Source: Methanobacteriota archaeon
Lineage (GTDB): Archaea > Thermoplasmatota > Poseidoniia > Poseidoniales > Poseidoniaceae
DNA: 23,019 nucleotides
Direction of reading: 5' to 3'
NCBI GenBank assembly: GCA_002719475.1
Contig: PBHQ01000047.1
Location: 5,154-28,172 of the forward strand
Below, piece after piece: positions 8,403 through 16,161 of the stretch; the first letter of the stretch is position 1, and each line of letters opens with the position of its first letter. The position numbers and the translations under genes are program-made. The notes beneath the pieces were generated by a model. The model did not search any database, had not been told where the DNA came from, and saw only the letters and a list, made by a program, of their open reading frames with translations.

Positions 8403-9653
8403 TCACCCATTGCGTAGAATTTCAATACGCGAATCATCTATGGCTTCCCAACTGAACCCACCATCCTCTTCAGGAGTTCTTCCAAAGTGACCTCCCGCTG
8501 CAGTTCTTCTGAAAATAGGTCGCAATAAGCCCAGTTCGGAAATGATTGCCGCAGGACGGAAGTCAAAGGCCTTAGAGACCCTAGCGCTGATTTCATCTTC
8601 AGAAATCGTACCAGTTCCAAATGAGTCTACTCTGACACTAACTGGTTCTGCAACGCCGATGGCATAAGCCAATTGAATCTCGCAGCGCTTAGCCAATCCT
8701 GAAGCAACTACGTGTTTTGCAGCCCATCGCGAAGCATATGCAGCGGAACGATCCACCTTGCTCGGGTCTTTACCACTGAATGCACCTCCACCATGACGGC
8801 CCATGCCGCCGTAGGTGTCAACGATGATTTTCCGTCCAGTAAGTCCGGCATCAGCGTGAGGCCCGCCCTTCTCAAAACGACCAGTTCCATTGACGATGAT
8901 ATTGGTCTTTGAATCCAGGAGTTCTGCTGGGATCACCTTGTTGATGATTTTCTCAGTGACTTGTTGTTGGATGTACTTCTGCTCTTCAGTTTCATCTCCA
9001 TCAAACATGCCCCTAAGGTCATCGTGTTGGATTGCGATGACCACAGTTTCTGCCCTTGTAGGTACGCCTTCATCTGCGTACTCAATTGTGACTTGACTCT
9101 TGGCGTCTGGTCTTGCCCAATTCAATGTGCCATCGAGTCCAGCAGCGCTCAATGCAAGTGTCAATTGTTGCGACAATAATGCCGGTAGAGGCATATAATG
9201 TCCTTTCAGAGAATCCCACGCTTCACTTTCATCGGTTGCAAAGCCAAACATTAGGCCTTGGTCGCCAGCGCCTTGAGCACTGAACATTCCTTCTCCTTCG
9301 GTCACTCCTTGTGAAATATCTCCTGATTGTTGACTAACCAAAACTTGCACCTTGCAACTGTTGTGATCATTAGCAGCCATGCCATAATCATGATTTGTAT
9401 ATCCAATCTCAGCAGCAGTCTTTCTTGCGATTCCTTCATAATCGATTCGATGGTCAACATTTATTGTAATTTCTCCACCTAGAACAATGTGTGAACCATC
9501 GTCCATTCCTTTGACAAATGTCTCCAAAGCAACTCTTGCTCTAGGGTCTGCTTTAATGCACGCATCAAGTATCGCGTCTGAGATGTTGTCACATACTTTG
9601 TCAGGGTGTCCTGCTGCTACCGATTCTGAAGTGAAGAGATATCCTGAGGTCAT
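8403..9653 (-). CDS. metK: S-adenosylmethionine synthetase, bacterial type
   Basis: A 416-residue enzyme that makes S-adenosylmethionine from methionine and ATP. The signatures belong to the bacterial/eukaryotic MetK family: [16 protein letters not shown] (His16, Asp18, Lys19), [48 protein letters not shown] and [10 protein letters not shown]. Most archaea instead use a distinct MAT family that lacks these motifs, so this gene probably came from bacteria. The ATG at 9653 ([10 protein letters not shown]) matches family N-termini; the frame is open to a TTG at 9683. Its product is consumed by methyltransferases whose by-product is recycled by the adjacent ahcY. Confidence 0.96.
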   Translation of the reverse strand: MTSGYLFTSESVAAGHPDKVCDNISDAILDACIKADPRARVALETFVKGMDDGSHIVLGGEITINVDHRIDYEGIARKTAAEIGYTNHDYGMAANDHNSCKVQVLVSQQSGDISQGVTEGEGMFSAQGAGDQGLMFGFATDESEAWDSLKGHYMPLPALLSQQLTLALSAAGLDGTLNWARPDAKSQVTIEYADEGVPTRAETVVIAIQHDDLRGMFDGDETEEQKYIQQQVTEKIINKVIPAELLDSKTNIIVNGTGRFEKGGPHADAGLTGRKIIVDTYGGMGRHGGGAFSGKDPSKVDRSAAYASRWAAKHVVASGLAKRCEIQLAYAIGVAEPVSVRVDSFGTGTISEDEISARVSKAFDFRPAAIISELGLLRPIFRRTAAGGHFGRTPEEDGGFSWEAIDDSRIEILRNG

Positions 9654-9734
9654 CGAGTTGGCGACTTTGTTCCACCTTTTCAATGACTCGGCTTGATACT
9701 TAGTTCTGTTAGTTTGCAGACGGGGATGGGTGCA

Positions 9735-9744
9735 TCAATATACA
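9735..9744 (-). promoter_or_regulatory. possible TATA box for metK-ahcY
   Basis: On the minus strand this AT-rich site reads tgtatattga, about 80 bases before the metK ATG. It lies in the 158-base gap between the DRG gene's stop and metK, the only sizeable spacer in this leftward run. Expected transcription start would be near 9710, giving a leader of roughly 55-60 bases. I recognised no SAM riboswitch fold in that leader. Confidence 0.3.
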
Positions 9745-9811
9745 TCGTTTATTCAATGCATTTATTGGTATTTTTCTGTGATTTACAGGTGATGAAGTAT
9801 ACTATAAGAGT

Positions 9812-10930
9812 TCAAGATTTCCTTGTAATTATTGTCAATAGGTCTCCATCCTTCAGGAGATGGTCGAGGCCAACTCGTTGCCAATCGAATTTAGCTGAAG
9901 GGCCCTTGACTCTTGCAAATCTGAATTTGCGAACAAAGTCTCGGTGTAGACTGTTGCATACTTCCTGAACGGTGCTGGTGTCTTTGACGATAAGTGGTTC
10001 AACCATGTCGGCTTCTTGCCCTTGCGGTTTGAGGAATACTCTCATGAATCCAAGATTGTCGTAGATGAAATCTTTCAAATCTTCCAATCCAGTTCCTTTG
10101 AATGCGGAAATACGCATCAGCGGCCAGCCTTGCGGCAATGAGTTTTCAGCGCCTGTGATTTCATCTTCAGTTGCGATATCGATCTTGTTTATTGCAACCA
10201 CGGCTTTGGAATAGATGCGATTTCCTGCCAGCACATCGACGATTTGGTCTGCTGTAACATCAACTCTGAGAGTGACGATTGCAGAAGTATAACCGAAGTC
10301 TCGAATGATATCTCCAATCTGCTCATCTGTGAGGTGCGTCTGCTCAACGGTACTTCTGACATCTATTCCACCACGTTCGGTTCTAGAGATGAATACGGCA
10401 GGTTTGGCCTGATTCAATCGCATACCAGCGAGTTCTAGTTCCCTGTGTAGTACTCTGAAATGTGCATCTTGAAAGGGGTCGACGATGTACAGAACCATAT
10501 CGGAAGAACGGATGACATTGAGAATTTCTCTACCCCTTCCTTTGCCATCCGCAGCACCTTTGATTAATCCCGGAAGGTCGAGAATCTGAATCTTAGCACC
10601 TCGATGTTCCATTACTCCTGGTATACAAGTCAGGGTGGTGAATGCGTATCCTGCGGTTTCTGATTTTGCATCGGTCACTTGTGAGATGAGAGTCGACTTA
10701 CCTACTGAGGGAAATCCCACGAGTGCGACGCTTGCGTCTCCACTTTTCTTGACTTCAAACCCTTTTCCTCCTCCACTAGCCTTAGCATGGGCCTGTGCTT
10801 TTTCGCGAGTAATTTTGAGTTTGGCAATCTTTGCTTTGAGGCGCCCGATATGGTGTTCAGTGGCTTTATTCTTCTGAGTCTTATCAATCTCCGCCTGAAT
10901 GGCTTTGATCTGCTCTTCGATGGTCGCCAT
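9812..10930 (-). CDS. DRG-family GTPase with C-terminal TGS domain
   Basis: A 372-residue developmentally-regulated-GTP-binding (DRG/Rbg) protein, a family universal in archaea and eukaryotes and linked to translating ribosomes. Order of parts: N-terminal helical region with GRLKAKIAKLK (28-38), G1 GFPSVGKST (72-80), switch region GYAFTTLTCIPG, G3 DLPGLIKGAADGKGRG (118 on), the DRG-specific inserted helical domain, G4 NKID (248-251), and a C-terminal TGS domain (about 290-372) ending GDLLTIITRKS. The ATG at 10930 has GAGGG six bases upstream. It stands alone, divergent from the gene at 11153 and 158 bases before metK. Confidence 0.96.
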   Translation of the reverse strand: MATIEEQIKAIQAEIDKTQKNKATEHHIGRLKAKIAKLKITREKAQAHAKASGGGKGFEVKKSGDASVALVGFPSVGKSTLISQVTDAKSETAGYAFTTLTCIPGVMEHRGAKIQILDLPGLIKGAADGKGRGREILNVIRSSDMVLYIVDPFQDAHFRVLHRELELAGMRLNQAKPAVFISRTERGGIDVRSTVEQTHLTDEQIGDIIRDFGYTSAIVTLRVDVTADQIVDVLAGNRIYSKAVVAINKIDIATEDEITGAENSLPQGWPLMRISAFKGTGLEDLKDFIYDNLGFMRVFLKPQGQEADMVEPLIVKDTSTVQEVCNSLHRDFVRKFRFARVKGPSAKFDWQRVGLDHLLKDGDLLTIITRKS

Positions 10931-11130
10931 ACAGAACCCTCAGCCGCCTCGGGTCAGAGGATGCACTTGAAGGCTGTCGCCTTTTTCGGTGGCCCGTGAA
11001 GAATCCTGAATTGGCAAATCATGCCTCGGTTTTATTGATGAAAGCGAGCCCGAACTAGAGGTGGTGAAAATTATTTTCAGGGCAGTTCCATCCACTATGT
11101 CTACAAAGGCCTTATCCGATGAGGTGAAAC

Positions 11131-11163
11131 ATGAAACGGTGCTCGCCCGCTCATGGGCATTGA
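11131..11163 (+). CDS. possible ten-codon leader ORF
   Basis: ATG at 11131 follows GAGGTGA (11121-11127) at good ribosome-site spacing and encodes MKRCSPAHGH before a TGA at 11161-11163. It overlaps the ATG of the next gene at 11153 in another frame, and its stop lies one base before that gene's second ATG at 11165. It is the only well-spaced ribosome site in this leader, so translational coupling is possible. Ten codons can easily occur by chance. Confidence 0.2.
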   Translation: MKRCSPAHGH

Positions 11164-11836
11164 CATGGTTCTGAATCTAGTCGCCCGAGAGGGATTAAGT
11201 GAAATGCTGCAGATGCAGGTCAGCAACTTGATTTCCGCCCTTGAGTCCAATAGTTTGTCTCGGGTTGCTGCTGACTCAAGGCTTGAACGACCATTCGATA
11301 TCGATGTCTCTGCTGAATTGTTGGATTGGTTTGATGAGAATGCGGTTGACAAAGATACCTCGCTTCATTCGTCTCTACAAGGGATCGCATCTTCCGATGC
11401 GTGTGATTGTCTACTTCTCTGTACGCAATGGGCAAGTCTTGGTCATTGGGAAGTCTGGGAAGGCCGTTCTTTCATTTATCTAGAAACATTGATCGAAAGG
11501 AACGTAGATGATGTGAACGAATTGTATTCGAGCCAAGTTTGGAGGGATGCTAGTTCAGCCGTATTCAAATTAAATGAAAACGAATACTCTGAAGCTGTAA
11601 TTCTAGATTGGATGCGTAGGAGGGAGGAATTGGAAGCCACGTTGGATGAGAATGCCGACCCACATATCTTGCCAACCATGGATGCTCATCAACGAAGTTC
11701 TCGTCTTTTACACTACGCCCTTGTTACGGGACAGCAAGAAGGAGTCTTCCTTTTGTTGGGGAGGGAGCACATGAGCGCTGACAAGTGGGGTCTTGAAGAG
11801 TCCAACCTTGCGCATATCCTTGCTCATGGTCTATGA
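11153..11836 (+). CDS. uncharacterised acidic helical protein
   Basis: A 227-residue protein I do not recognise. It has no signal peptide, no membrane segment and no catalytic motif I can name. It is acidic and predicted largely helical, with tryptophan-rich patches (LCTQWASLGHWEVWEGRSF) and a C-terminal half containing DWMRRREELEATLDEN and RSSRLLHYALVTGQQEGVFLLLG. The in-frame ATGs at 11153 and 11165 are both possible; an in-frame stop at 11132-11134 rules out anything much longer. A TATA-like gaaaattatttt lies at 11066-11077. It is divergent from the DRG GTPase, and its last 13 bases overlap the end of the radical SAM gene on the other strand. Codon use and composition resemble its neighbours, so it looks like a native lineage-specific gene. 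Confidence 0.7.
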   Translation: MGIDMVLNLVAREGLSEMLQMQVSNLISALESNSLSRVAADSRLERPFDIDVSAELLDWFDENAVDKDTSLHSSLQGIASSDACDCLLLCTQWASLGHWEVWEGRSFIYLETLIERNVDDVNELYSSQVWRDASSAVFKLNENEYSEAVILDWMRRREELEATLDENADPHILPTMDAHQRSSRLLHYALVTGQQEGVFLLLGREHMSADKWGLEESNLAHILAHGL

Positions 11837-12954
11837 TCATTCAACCAGACCAGTGAGACTTCCAATCTTTCATGAGTAGGATGTACTTCCACGATGGCTA
11901 CTGGTGCATTGACTATCTCCGATAGTTCTTCAGCCAAATCCACCGGCATTTCGATTCTTTCATTATCAAGGTCAATGCGTAACCAATCGGAAGAAATTCC
12001 CGTTACCTCAATGAGTTCTTGTTGATCATTCTCACACAATGTTTGGGAGGAAAACAGTGCTCCAAACATGATGGTATCATCTTCTGTAAGTTGTTCATGT
12101 GGCGCCAATGTCTGGCCAGCTCGACGTCTGAAGCGTGCCCTCAGTTGTCCAGCATCTTTGTATGAAGCGGTGCAAAATTTCAGATGATAGCCATATTTTT
12201 CTCTCATCGAACTATCGATAGGATCAGGAAGCCCATGTTCCGCGGCTTCGACTCTATTCTTGAGTTGAATCGCCAACTCCCTCGAACCTTCTGCTCCAGC
12301 AGTCATCTCAGAAGATAGATTGAATCCTCTTAGTTCCATTTCTGTCTGATTTCCAGTTGTTATTTCCAGCTCGTTGAGATTCAGAAAGGTGATTTCGGTG
12401 CGCCGTAGTTCTTCCAACAACTCAAACAATCTTTCTTCCTCATCCGGATCAGCTGGTAACTCTATTCCTACCTCTATACCTACTACTTCACAGGCCTTGA
12501 TGATTCCAAGGTACTTGGTCAATTCAAGATTCAACAGGTGAAATCGAATTTCATCTAGGCCTGCTTCAGCAAAATCACTTGCTTGATGTTCAGGGAATGG
12601 TATGCTGGTGTACATGTGAATGTGATGTGCTTCTCCAAATTCCTGCTTTAATCTGCGAATTGCCTCAATGCTTTGCTCGCGAGCCATCAGTGGGTCACCT
12701 CCAGTGATTCCAGTACCGGTTGCATTCATTGCCCGAGCCTCTTCAATGACCTCGTCTAGGCTAGTACACGGACGTTCATTGGCAAACATGACATCCACTT
12801 CTCTACGATTTTCAGATAATGGGCAATAATCGCACATCCAATGGCAATGACCAGTGACGAAGAGTACCAATTTGCTACCTTTTTGACATTGAACACAACC
12901 TACGGCCTCGTTTTCTTCGGGCGAATCAACTGCAGAAGCAATCTTCAGACGCAT
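11824..12954 (-). CDS. archaeal COG2108-type radical SAM protein
   Basis: A 376-residue radical SAM enzyme related to pyruvate formate-lyase activating enzymes. The cluster motif is C-x3-C-x2-C at C37, C41 and C44 (GHCHWMCDYCPLS), followed by a GGEP-like GITGGDPLM. A second pair, C20-x2-C23 (GCVQCQKGSKLVLF), precedes it and is typical of the uncharacterised archaeal COG2108 group. The C-terminal part after residue 300 reads like a separate beta-rich domain (EVTGISSDWLRIDLDNERIEM...). Substrate unknown. Its ATG overlaps the pdxT stop in TGATG, so the two genes are translationally coupled. The family link is from motif memory; the function is not established. Confidence 0.85.
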   Translation of the reverse strand: MRLKIASAVDSPEENEAVGCVQCQKGSKLVLFVTGHCHWMCDYCPLSENRREVDVMFANERPCTSLDEVIEEARAMNATGTGITGGDPLMAREQSIEAIRRLKQEFGEAHHIHMYTSIPFPEHQASDFAEAGLDEIRFHLLNLELTKYLGIIKACEVVGIEVGIELPADPDEEERLFELLEELRRTEITFLNLNELEITTGNQTEMELRGFNLSSEMTAGAEGSRELAIQLKNRVEAAEHGLPDPIDSSMREKYGYHLKFCTASYKDAGQLRARFRRRAGQTLAPHEQLTEDDTIMFGALFSSQTLCENDQQELIEVTGISSDWLRIDLDNERIEMPVDLAEELSEIVNAPVAIVEVHPTHERLEVSLVWLNDHRP

Positions 12955-13550
12955 CAGTTCACCACCCCTTCATTTGCACGTTTCAACAACCATCGGTGGA
13001 ATCTCAAATCTTCGGTAAGTTCCGGGTGAAAGGTCAACGCCATCCTGTTGCCTTTTGTCAATCCAACCACTTCCTCATTGAGATATGCAACGGCCTGTTC
13101 TTCGTTTGATACAAACCTTGGGGCTCGAATGAAAACTCCAGGGTAGTCGCCAATTTCACCGTCCAATTCTACACTCAATGCCGCTTGAAATGAATCAACT
13201 TGCCTGCCAAATGAATTGCGTGATATCTCGGCATTCAGAAATGGTTCCCTACCCTCTCCCGGTTGGCAAAGCAGAATCGCACCAGCGCAAGTACCCATGA
13301 CTGGCGATTCTGGATTACTTTCGATCCATTGGAATATGCCTTCAAGCAGACCTCTGTACTTACTTGCTAAGCGCATAGTTGTTGATTCACCACCGGGTAG
13401 TACCAGCGCATTTAGATTGGTTATGTCGTGAGAATTTCTCAATTCGACTATATCTACATCCAGTGCCATTTCTTTGGCGGCTGTATCTATGGCACTTGCA
13501 TGTTCTTCTCTAGCACCTTGTAGCATTGCAATGCCGATGCGAAGCACCAT
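12954..13550 (-). CDS. pdxT: PdxT, glutaminase subunit of PLP synthase
   Basis: A 198-residue class I glutamine amidotransferase that supplies ammonia to PdxS for making pyridoxal 5'-phosphate. Motifs: IGIAMLQGAREEH, LPGGESTTM, the nucleophile cysteine in GTCAGAILL (C88), NSFGRQVDSF, and the His-x-Glu pair in FHPELTED (H175, E177). The frame is open to an ATG at 13592, but that would leave two bases to the divergent neighbour; the ATG at 13550 matches family N-termini and leaves room for promoters. No pdxS is in this window, so the synthase partner must be elsewhere. It is coupled to the radical SAM gene downstream. Confidence 0.93.
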   Translation of the reverse strand: MVLRIGIAMLQGAREEHASAIDTAAKEMALDVDIVELRNSHDITNLNALVLPGGESTTMRLASKYRGLLEGIFQWIESNPESPVMGTCAGAILLCQPGEGREPFLNAEISRNSFGRQVDSFQAALSVELDGEIGDYPGVFIRAPRFVSNEEQAVAYLNEEVVGLTKGNRMALTFHPELTEDLRFHRWLLKRANEGVVN

Positions 13551-13633
13551 GTTGCGGCGCAGACGCTGTACAACATCAATCCTCTTGTTCATAGATGGGT
13601 GTATTCAAGGACTTGATTGACAAGCGCAGCATC

Positions 13634-14833
13634 ATGGCAGGGTACCTTGAGGATGGAGTCTGTTTCTTGGTTCCCGGCCCTGTGCGAATGAATGATTCAG
13701 TTCTCTCAGCCATGTCGAAACCTGTGATGACGGCTAGGGGCCCAGAGTTCCGAGATGTCATGGCAGAATTGAACAGTCTGCTGAGAATAGCCTTCAATCT
13801 ATCACCTTCTATTGCACAAAGAGGTGAGGAGTCATGGGCTGGTGAAGATGGATACAGGGTCATCGTAGTTTCAGGAAGTGGAACTGCAGCAACTGAAATG
13901 GCGATTGCAAACCGTTTTTCCCAGCATGACAAGGTATTGGTTCCGAGCAACGGAAAGTTCGGTGAAAGAGTCGCAGAGATTACCTCACGCTATTGTGATT
14001 GTACTCATTTGCGATATGATTGGGGTAAAGCATTCGACTTGAATGAGGTGGGAGAACAACTGCAATCGGGAGATTTCGAGGCATTGATTATTTGCCACAA
14101 TGAAACCAGTACAGGTATTACTCAAGATGCAGAAGCATTGTCTGAACTGTGCAAGAAACACAATGTTTCCTTCTTGTTAGATGCTATAACCAGTGTTGGT
14201 GGCATACCGGTTCATCCTGAGAAATGGGGGGCAGAAGCAGTGGTGGTCGGCGCTCAGAAATGCACCGCTGGTCCTTCTGGAATTGCAGCTCTTGCGGTTA
14301 GCGAGGAATGGGTCGCACAGGTCGATAGTCGAAGGAAACAAGGTTCGGCTAATCCAACCTACTATCTCGATGCTGTTGCAGCGCTGAAAAAAGGCCATGA
14401 TGATCAGACTCCTTGGACACCTGCGGTCAATCTGTGCATGGGTTGGTCGGCTTCGTTGCGAACTCTTGCTGAGGAAGGGTTACAAGAGAGGTGGAAGAGA
14501 TGCCGAGATTTAGCCGAGGGCGTTCGTTCTCTCTTTGCAAGTCTTGGTTTCCAATTCTTGGCAGATGAGAATCAAAGGTCGAATACAGTGACTGCGTTAA
14601 TGTATCCAGATGGAATCGATGAAACTTGGCGAAGTAGACTTCAAAGCGATTATCAGACTTTTGTTATTGGGGCACAAGACCACCTGAAGGGCAAGATGTT
14701 CCGAATCGGTTCGATGGGGGAGACCAGCAAGGAAGAGATGATTGAAGGGTGTCGCCGTATGCTGACTTGTTTCAGAGAATCAGGGCTATCTATCTCCGAA
14801 GAGATAGATGTACTGGGATTCTTCCAGGGGTGA
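13634..14833 (+). CDS. class V aminotransferase (alanine-glyoxylate/serine-pyruvate type)
   Basis: A 399-residue PLP-dependent enzyme of the COG0075 group. It opens with LVPGPVRM and has TARGPEF, the substrate-pocket VSGSGTAATEMA, HNETSTGITQD, the cofactor aspartate in LLDAITSVGGIP and the PLP lysine in GAQKCTAGPSG (K209). Family members move amino groups among alanine, serine, glyoxylate and pyruvate, so the exact substrates cannot be read from sequence. An upstream in-frame ATG at 13595 would nearly abut the divergent pdxT frame, so 13634 is preferred. The stop lies five bases before the nadM start; the two are one transcription unit. PLP made with the help of the divergent PdxT is its cofactor. 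Confidence 0.9.
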   Translation: MAGYLEDGVCFLVPGPVRMNDSVLSAMSKPVMTARGPEFRDVMAELNSLLRIAFNLSPSIAQRGEESWAGEDGYRVIVVSGSGTAATEMAIANRFSQHDKVLVPSNGKFGERVAEITSRYCDCTHLRYDWGKAFDLNEVGEQLQSGDFEALIICHNETSTGITQDAEALSELCKKHNVSFLLDAITSVGGIPVHPEKWGAEAVVVGAQKCTAGPSGIAALAVSEEWVAQVDSRRKQGSANPTYYLDAVAALKKGHDDQTPWTPAVNLCMGWSASLRTLAEEGLQERWKRCRDLAEGVRSLFASLGFQFLADENQRSNTVTALMYPDGIDETWRSRLQSDYQTFVIGAQDHLKGKMFRIGSMGETSKEEMIEGCRRMLTCFRESGLSISEEIDVLGFFQG

Positions 14834-14837
14834 TGAA

Positions 14838-15446
14838 ATGGAGATGATACCATCCGCGCCAAGCAAGAAACCCGTTCCTGCAATCATAGTCTTAGGACGC
14901 TTCCAACCATTGCACCGTGGTCACGCATCACTCTTGCGCGCAGCAGTAGAATTCCGCAACACTAGTCATCCCAATATGAAACTCAGAATAATGCTAGGCT
15001 CCTCAAATGTTGAACGATCCCCTGAGAACCCTTGGGATTGGCAAGAAAGAGAAGAGATGGTGCAATCTTGGTTGGCTAATGAGGGGATTTCAAATCATGA
15101 GATATCGGCAGTTCCAGATATTGGAGATGCTCAAAGATGGGTAGAACATGCCAGTAATTGGCATGGAGATGCGGGGATAATTGCTACTTCCAATGAAGAT
15201 ACAGCTCGACTATATTCACAAGCAGGTTGGCAGGTAGAGTTGATTCCTTTGTTGGATAGGGAAGATTTGCAGGGTTGGCGAGTTAGAGAGACAATGAAGA
15301 TGGTATCAACCATAGGTGACGAAGCAGCGATTCGCAGTATACTTAGAGAATCTTTAGAGGAAGTGGTTGTCGATTGGTTGTTGGCTGATTCAGCAAGAAT
15401 CAGGAGGTTGGCATTTTTGGGGCCTTCAGTAGAGAGAGTTGGATAA
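14838..15446 (+). CDS. nadM: NadM-type nicotinamide-nucleotide adenylyltransferase
   Basis: A 202-residue nucleotidyltransferase that likely joins NMN and ATP to make NAD. The nucleotide-binding motif GRFQPLHRGH (20-29) is the archaeal NadM signature, followed by MLGSSNVERSPENPWDWQERE, where family members have a NPF..ER motif, and GWRVRETM in place of the usual ISG-like T.IR motif. It is somewhat longer than typical archaeal NadM, mainly at the N-terminus (MEMIPSAPSKKP) and in the C-terminal helices. AGGGGTGA at the preceding stop gives ribosome-site spacing to the ATG at 14838; an ATG at 14844 is possible. Another nucleotidyltransferase specificity (for example FAD or CoA precursors) cannot be excluded. 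Confidence 0.85.
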   Translation: MEMIPSAPSKKPVPAIIVLGRFQPLHRGHASLLRAAVEFRNTSHPNMKLRIMLGSSNVERSPENPWDWQEREEMVQSWLANEGISNHEISAVPDIGDAQRWVEHASNWHGDAGIIATSNEDTARLYSQAGWQVELIPLLDREDLQGWRVRETMKMVSTIGDEAAIRSILRESLEEVVVDWLLADSARIRRLAFLGPSVERVG

Positions 15447-15448
15447 AT

Positions 15449-16000
15449 CTAGGAAGTCACAACCACCTTTGCTGCCCTCAAGAGTTTCTCTTTGAACATG
15501 TACCCTTCTTCGATTACATCGATGATTTTGCCCGTAGGATTATCATCGTCTGCAGGAATAGTTGTCAATGCTTCGTGAAGATTTGGATCGAACTCCTTAC
15601 CTTTACAGTCGAGAGATTTGACACCAACTCCTTCTAATTCAGACCAGATTCGGTCTCGCATCAAGGTTAGTCCTTCTACAACGGAAGCATTCTGTTCAAC
15701 CATGTCTTCGGGAATGGCCTTCAAAGCTCGGTCTACATCATCTAGTACAGAGAGGAATCTTCTGGACAGGTTCATGCTTGAATATTGAATCAACTCTGAT
15801 TTTTCCTTGGCCATGCGACGCTGAATATTCTGAATCTCGGCATCGCGGTATGATATCTCTTTCTCAGCCGCTTCCGCTTTGGCCTCGGCTAGGGCCAGTA
15901 ATTCTTCCATTGTAGGCTCTGGAACTTCTTCCACCTCCTCTTCGGAAGCAATTTCCACCTCTTCATCAGTCGGTGCAGTGTCCTCTTCCTGCTCTGACAT
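15449..16000 (-). CDS. grpE: GrpE, nucleotide exchange factor of DnaK
   Basis: A 183-residue GrpE. It has the very acidic N-terminus (EEEVEEVPEPTMEEL), a long coiled-coil segment with AEKEISYRDAEIQNIQRRM, then LDDVDRAL, VEGLTLMRDRIWSEL and the C-terminal beta domain EFDPNLHEALTTIPADD...IDVIEEGYMFKEKLLRAAKVVV. It promotes ADP release from Hsp70 (DnaK), a chaperone system some euryarchaea took from bacteria. No dnaK or dnaJ is in the window. GAGGG just before the ATG at 16000 supports that start; the frame is also open from an ATG at 16039. It ends two bases from the nadM stop and is divergent from the NYN gene. Confidence 0.93.
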   Translation of the reverse strand: MSEQEEDTAPTDEEVEIASEEEVEEVPEPTMEELLALAEAKAEAAEKEISYRDAEIQNIQRRMAKEKSELIQYSSMNLSRRFLSVLDDVDRALKAIPEDMVEQNASVVEGLTLMRDRIWSELEGVGVKSLDCKGKEFDPNLHEALTTIPADDDNPTGKIIDVIEEGYMFKEKLLRAAKVVVTS

Positions 16001-16143
16001 TGGTCCCTCGTACAGGGCCTCTTTCTTCAATTTCACCATGGTTCCCTATGGTCGAATGGTTCAATAGAGGTGGGCAATGAGCCCGCGTTGCCATCTGATA
16101 CTGGCTACCTCCTTTCGCGGTGGTATGCCAATACTCGGACGGG

Positions 16144-16157
16144 TCCCCGGAGGGGGA
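16144..16157 (+). promoter_or_regulatory. hairpin overlapping the ribosome site of the NYN gene
   Basis: The strong GGAGGGGGA ribosome site (16149-16157) lies four bases before the TTG start at 16162. TCCCC at 16144-16148 can pair with GGGGA at 16153-16157, which would hide most of the site in a short stem. Whether the fold forms is unknown. Confidence 0.4.
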
Positions 16158-16161
16158 GTGA

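Noticed and set aside
8195..8490. Two plus-strand frames across the ahcY/metK junction
   Set aside because: Both are antisense to well-supported enzymes, in overlapping frames, with histidine- and serine-rich composition.
9654..9811. Possible SAM riboswitch in the metK leader
   Set aside because: No paired region or conserved core of a known SAM riboswitch could be recognised in the 158-base spacer.
10970..10986. AAGGC-TGTC-GCCTT followed by T-run, terminator-like on the plus strand
   Set aside because: No rightward gene ends near it and the stem is only 5 bp; it lies in the leader of the leftward DRG gene.
13576..13950. 124-codon frame antisense to the aminotransferase start
   Set aside because: It overlaps pdxT promoter space and the conserved N-terminus of the aminotransferase and has no family features.
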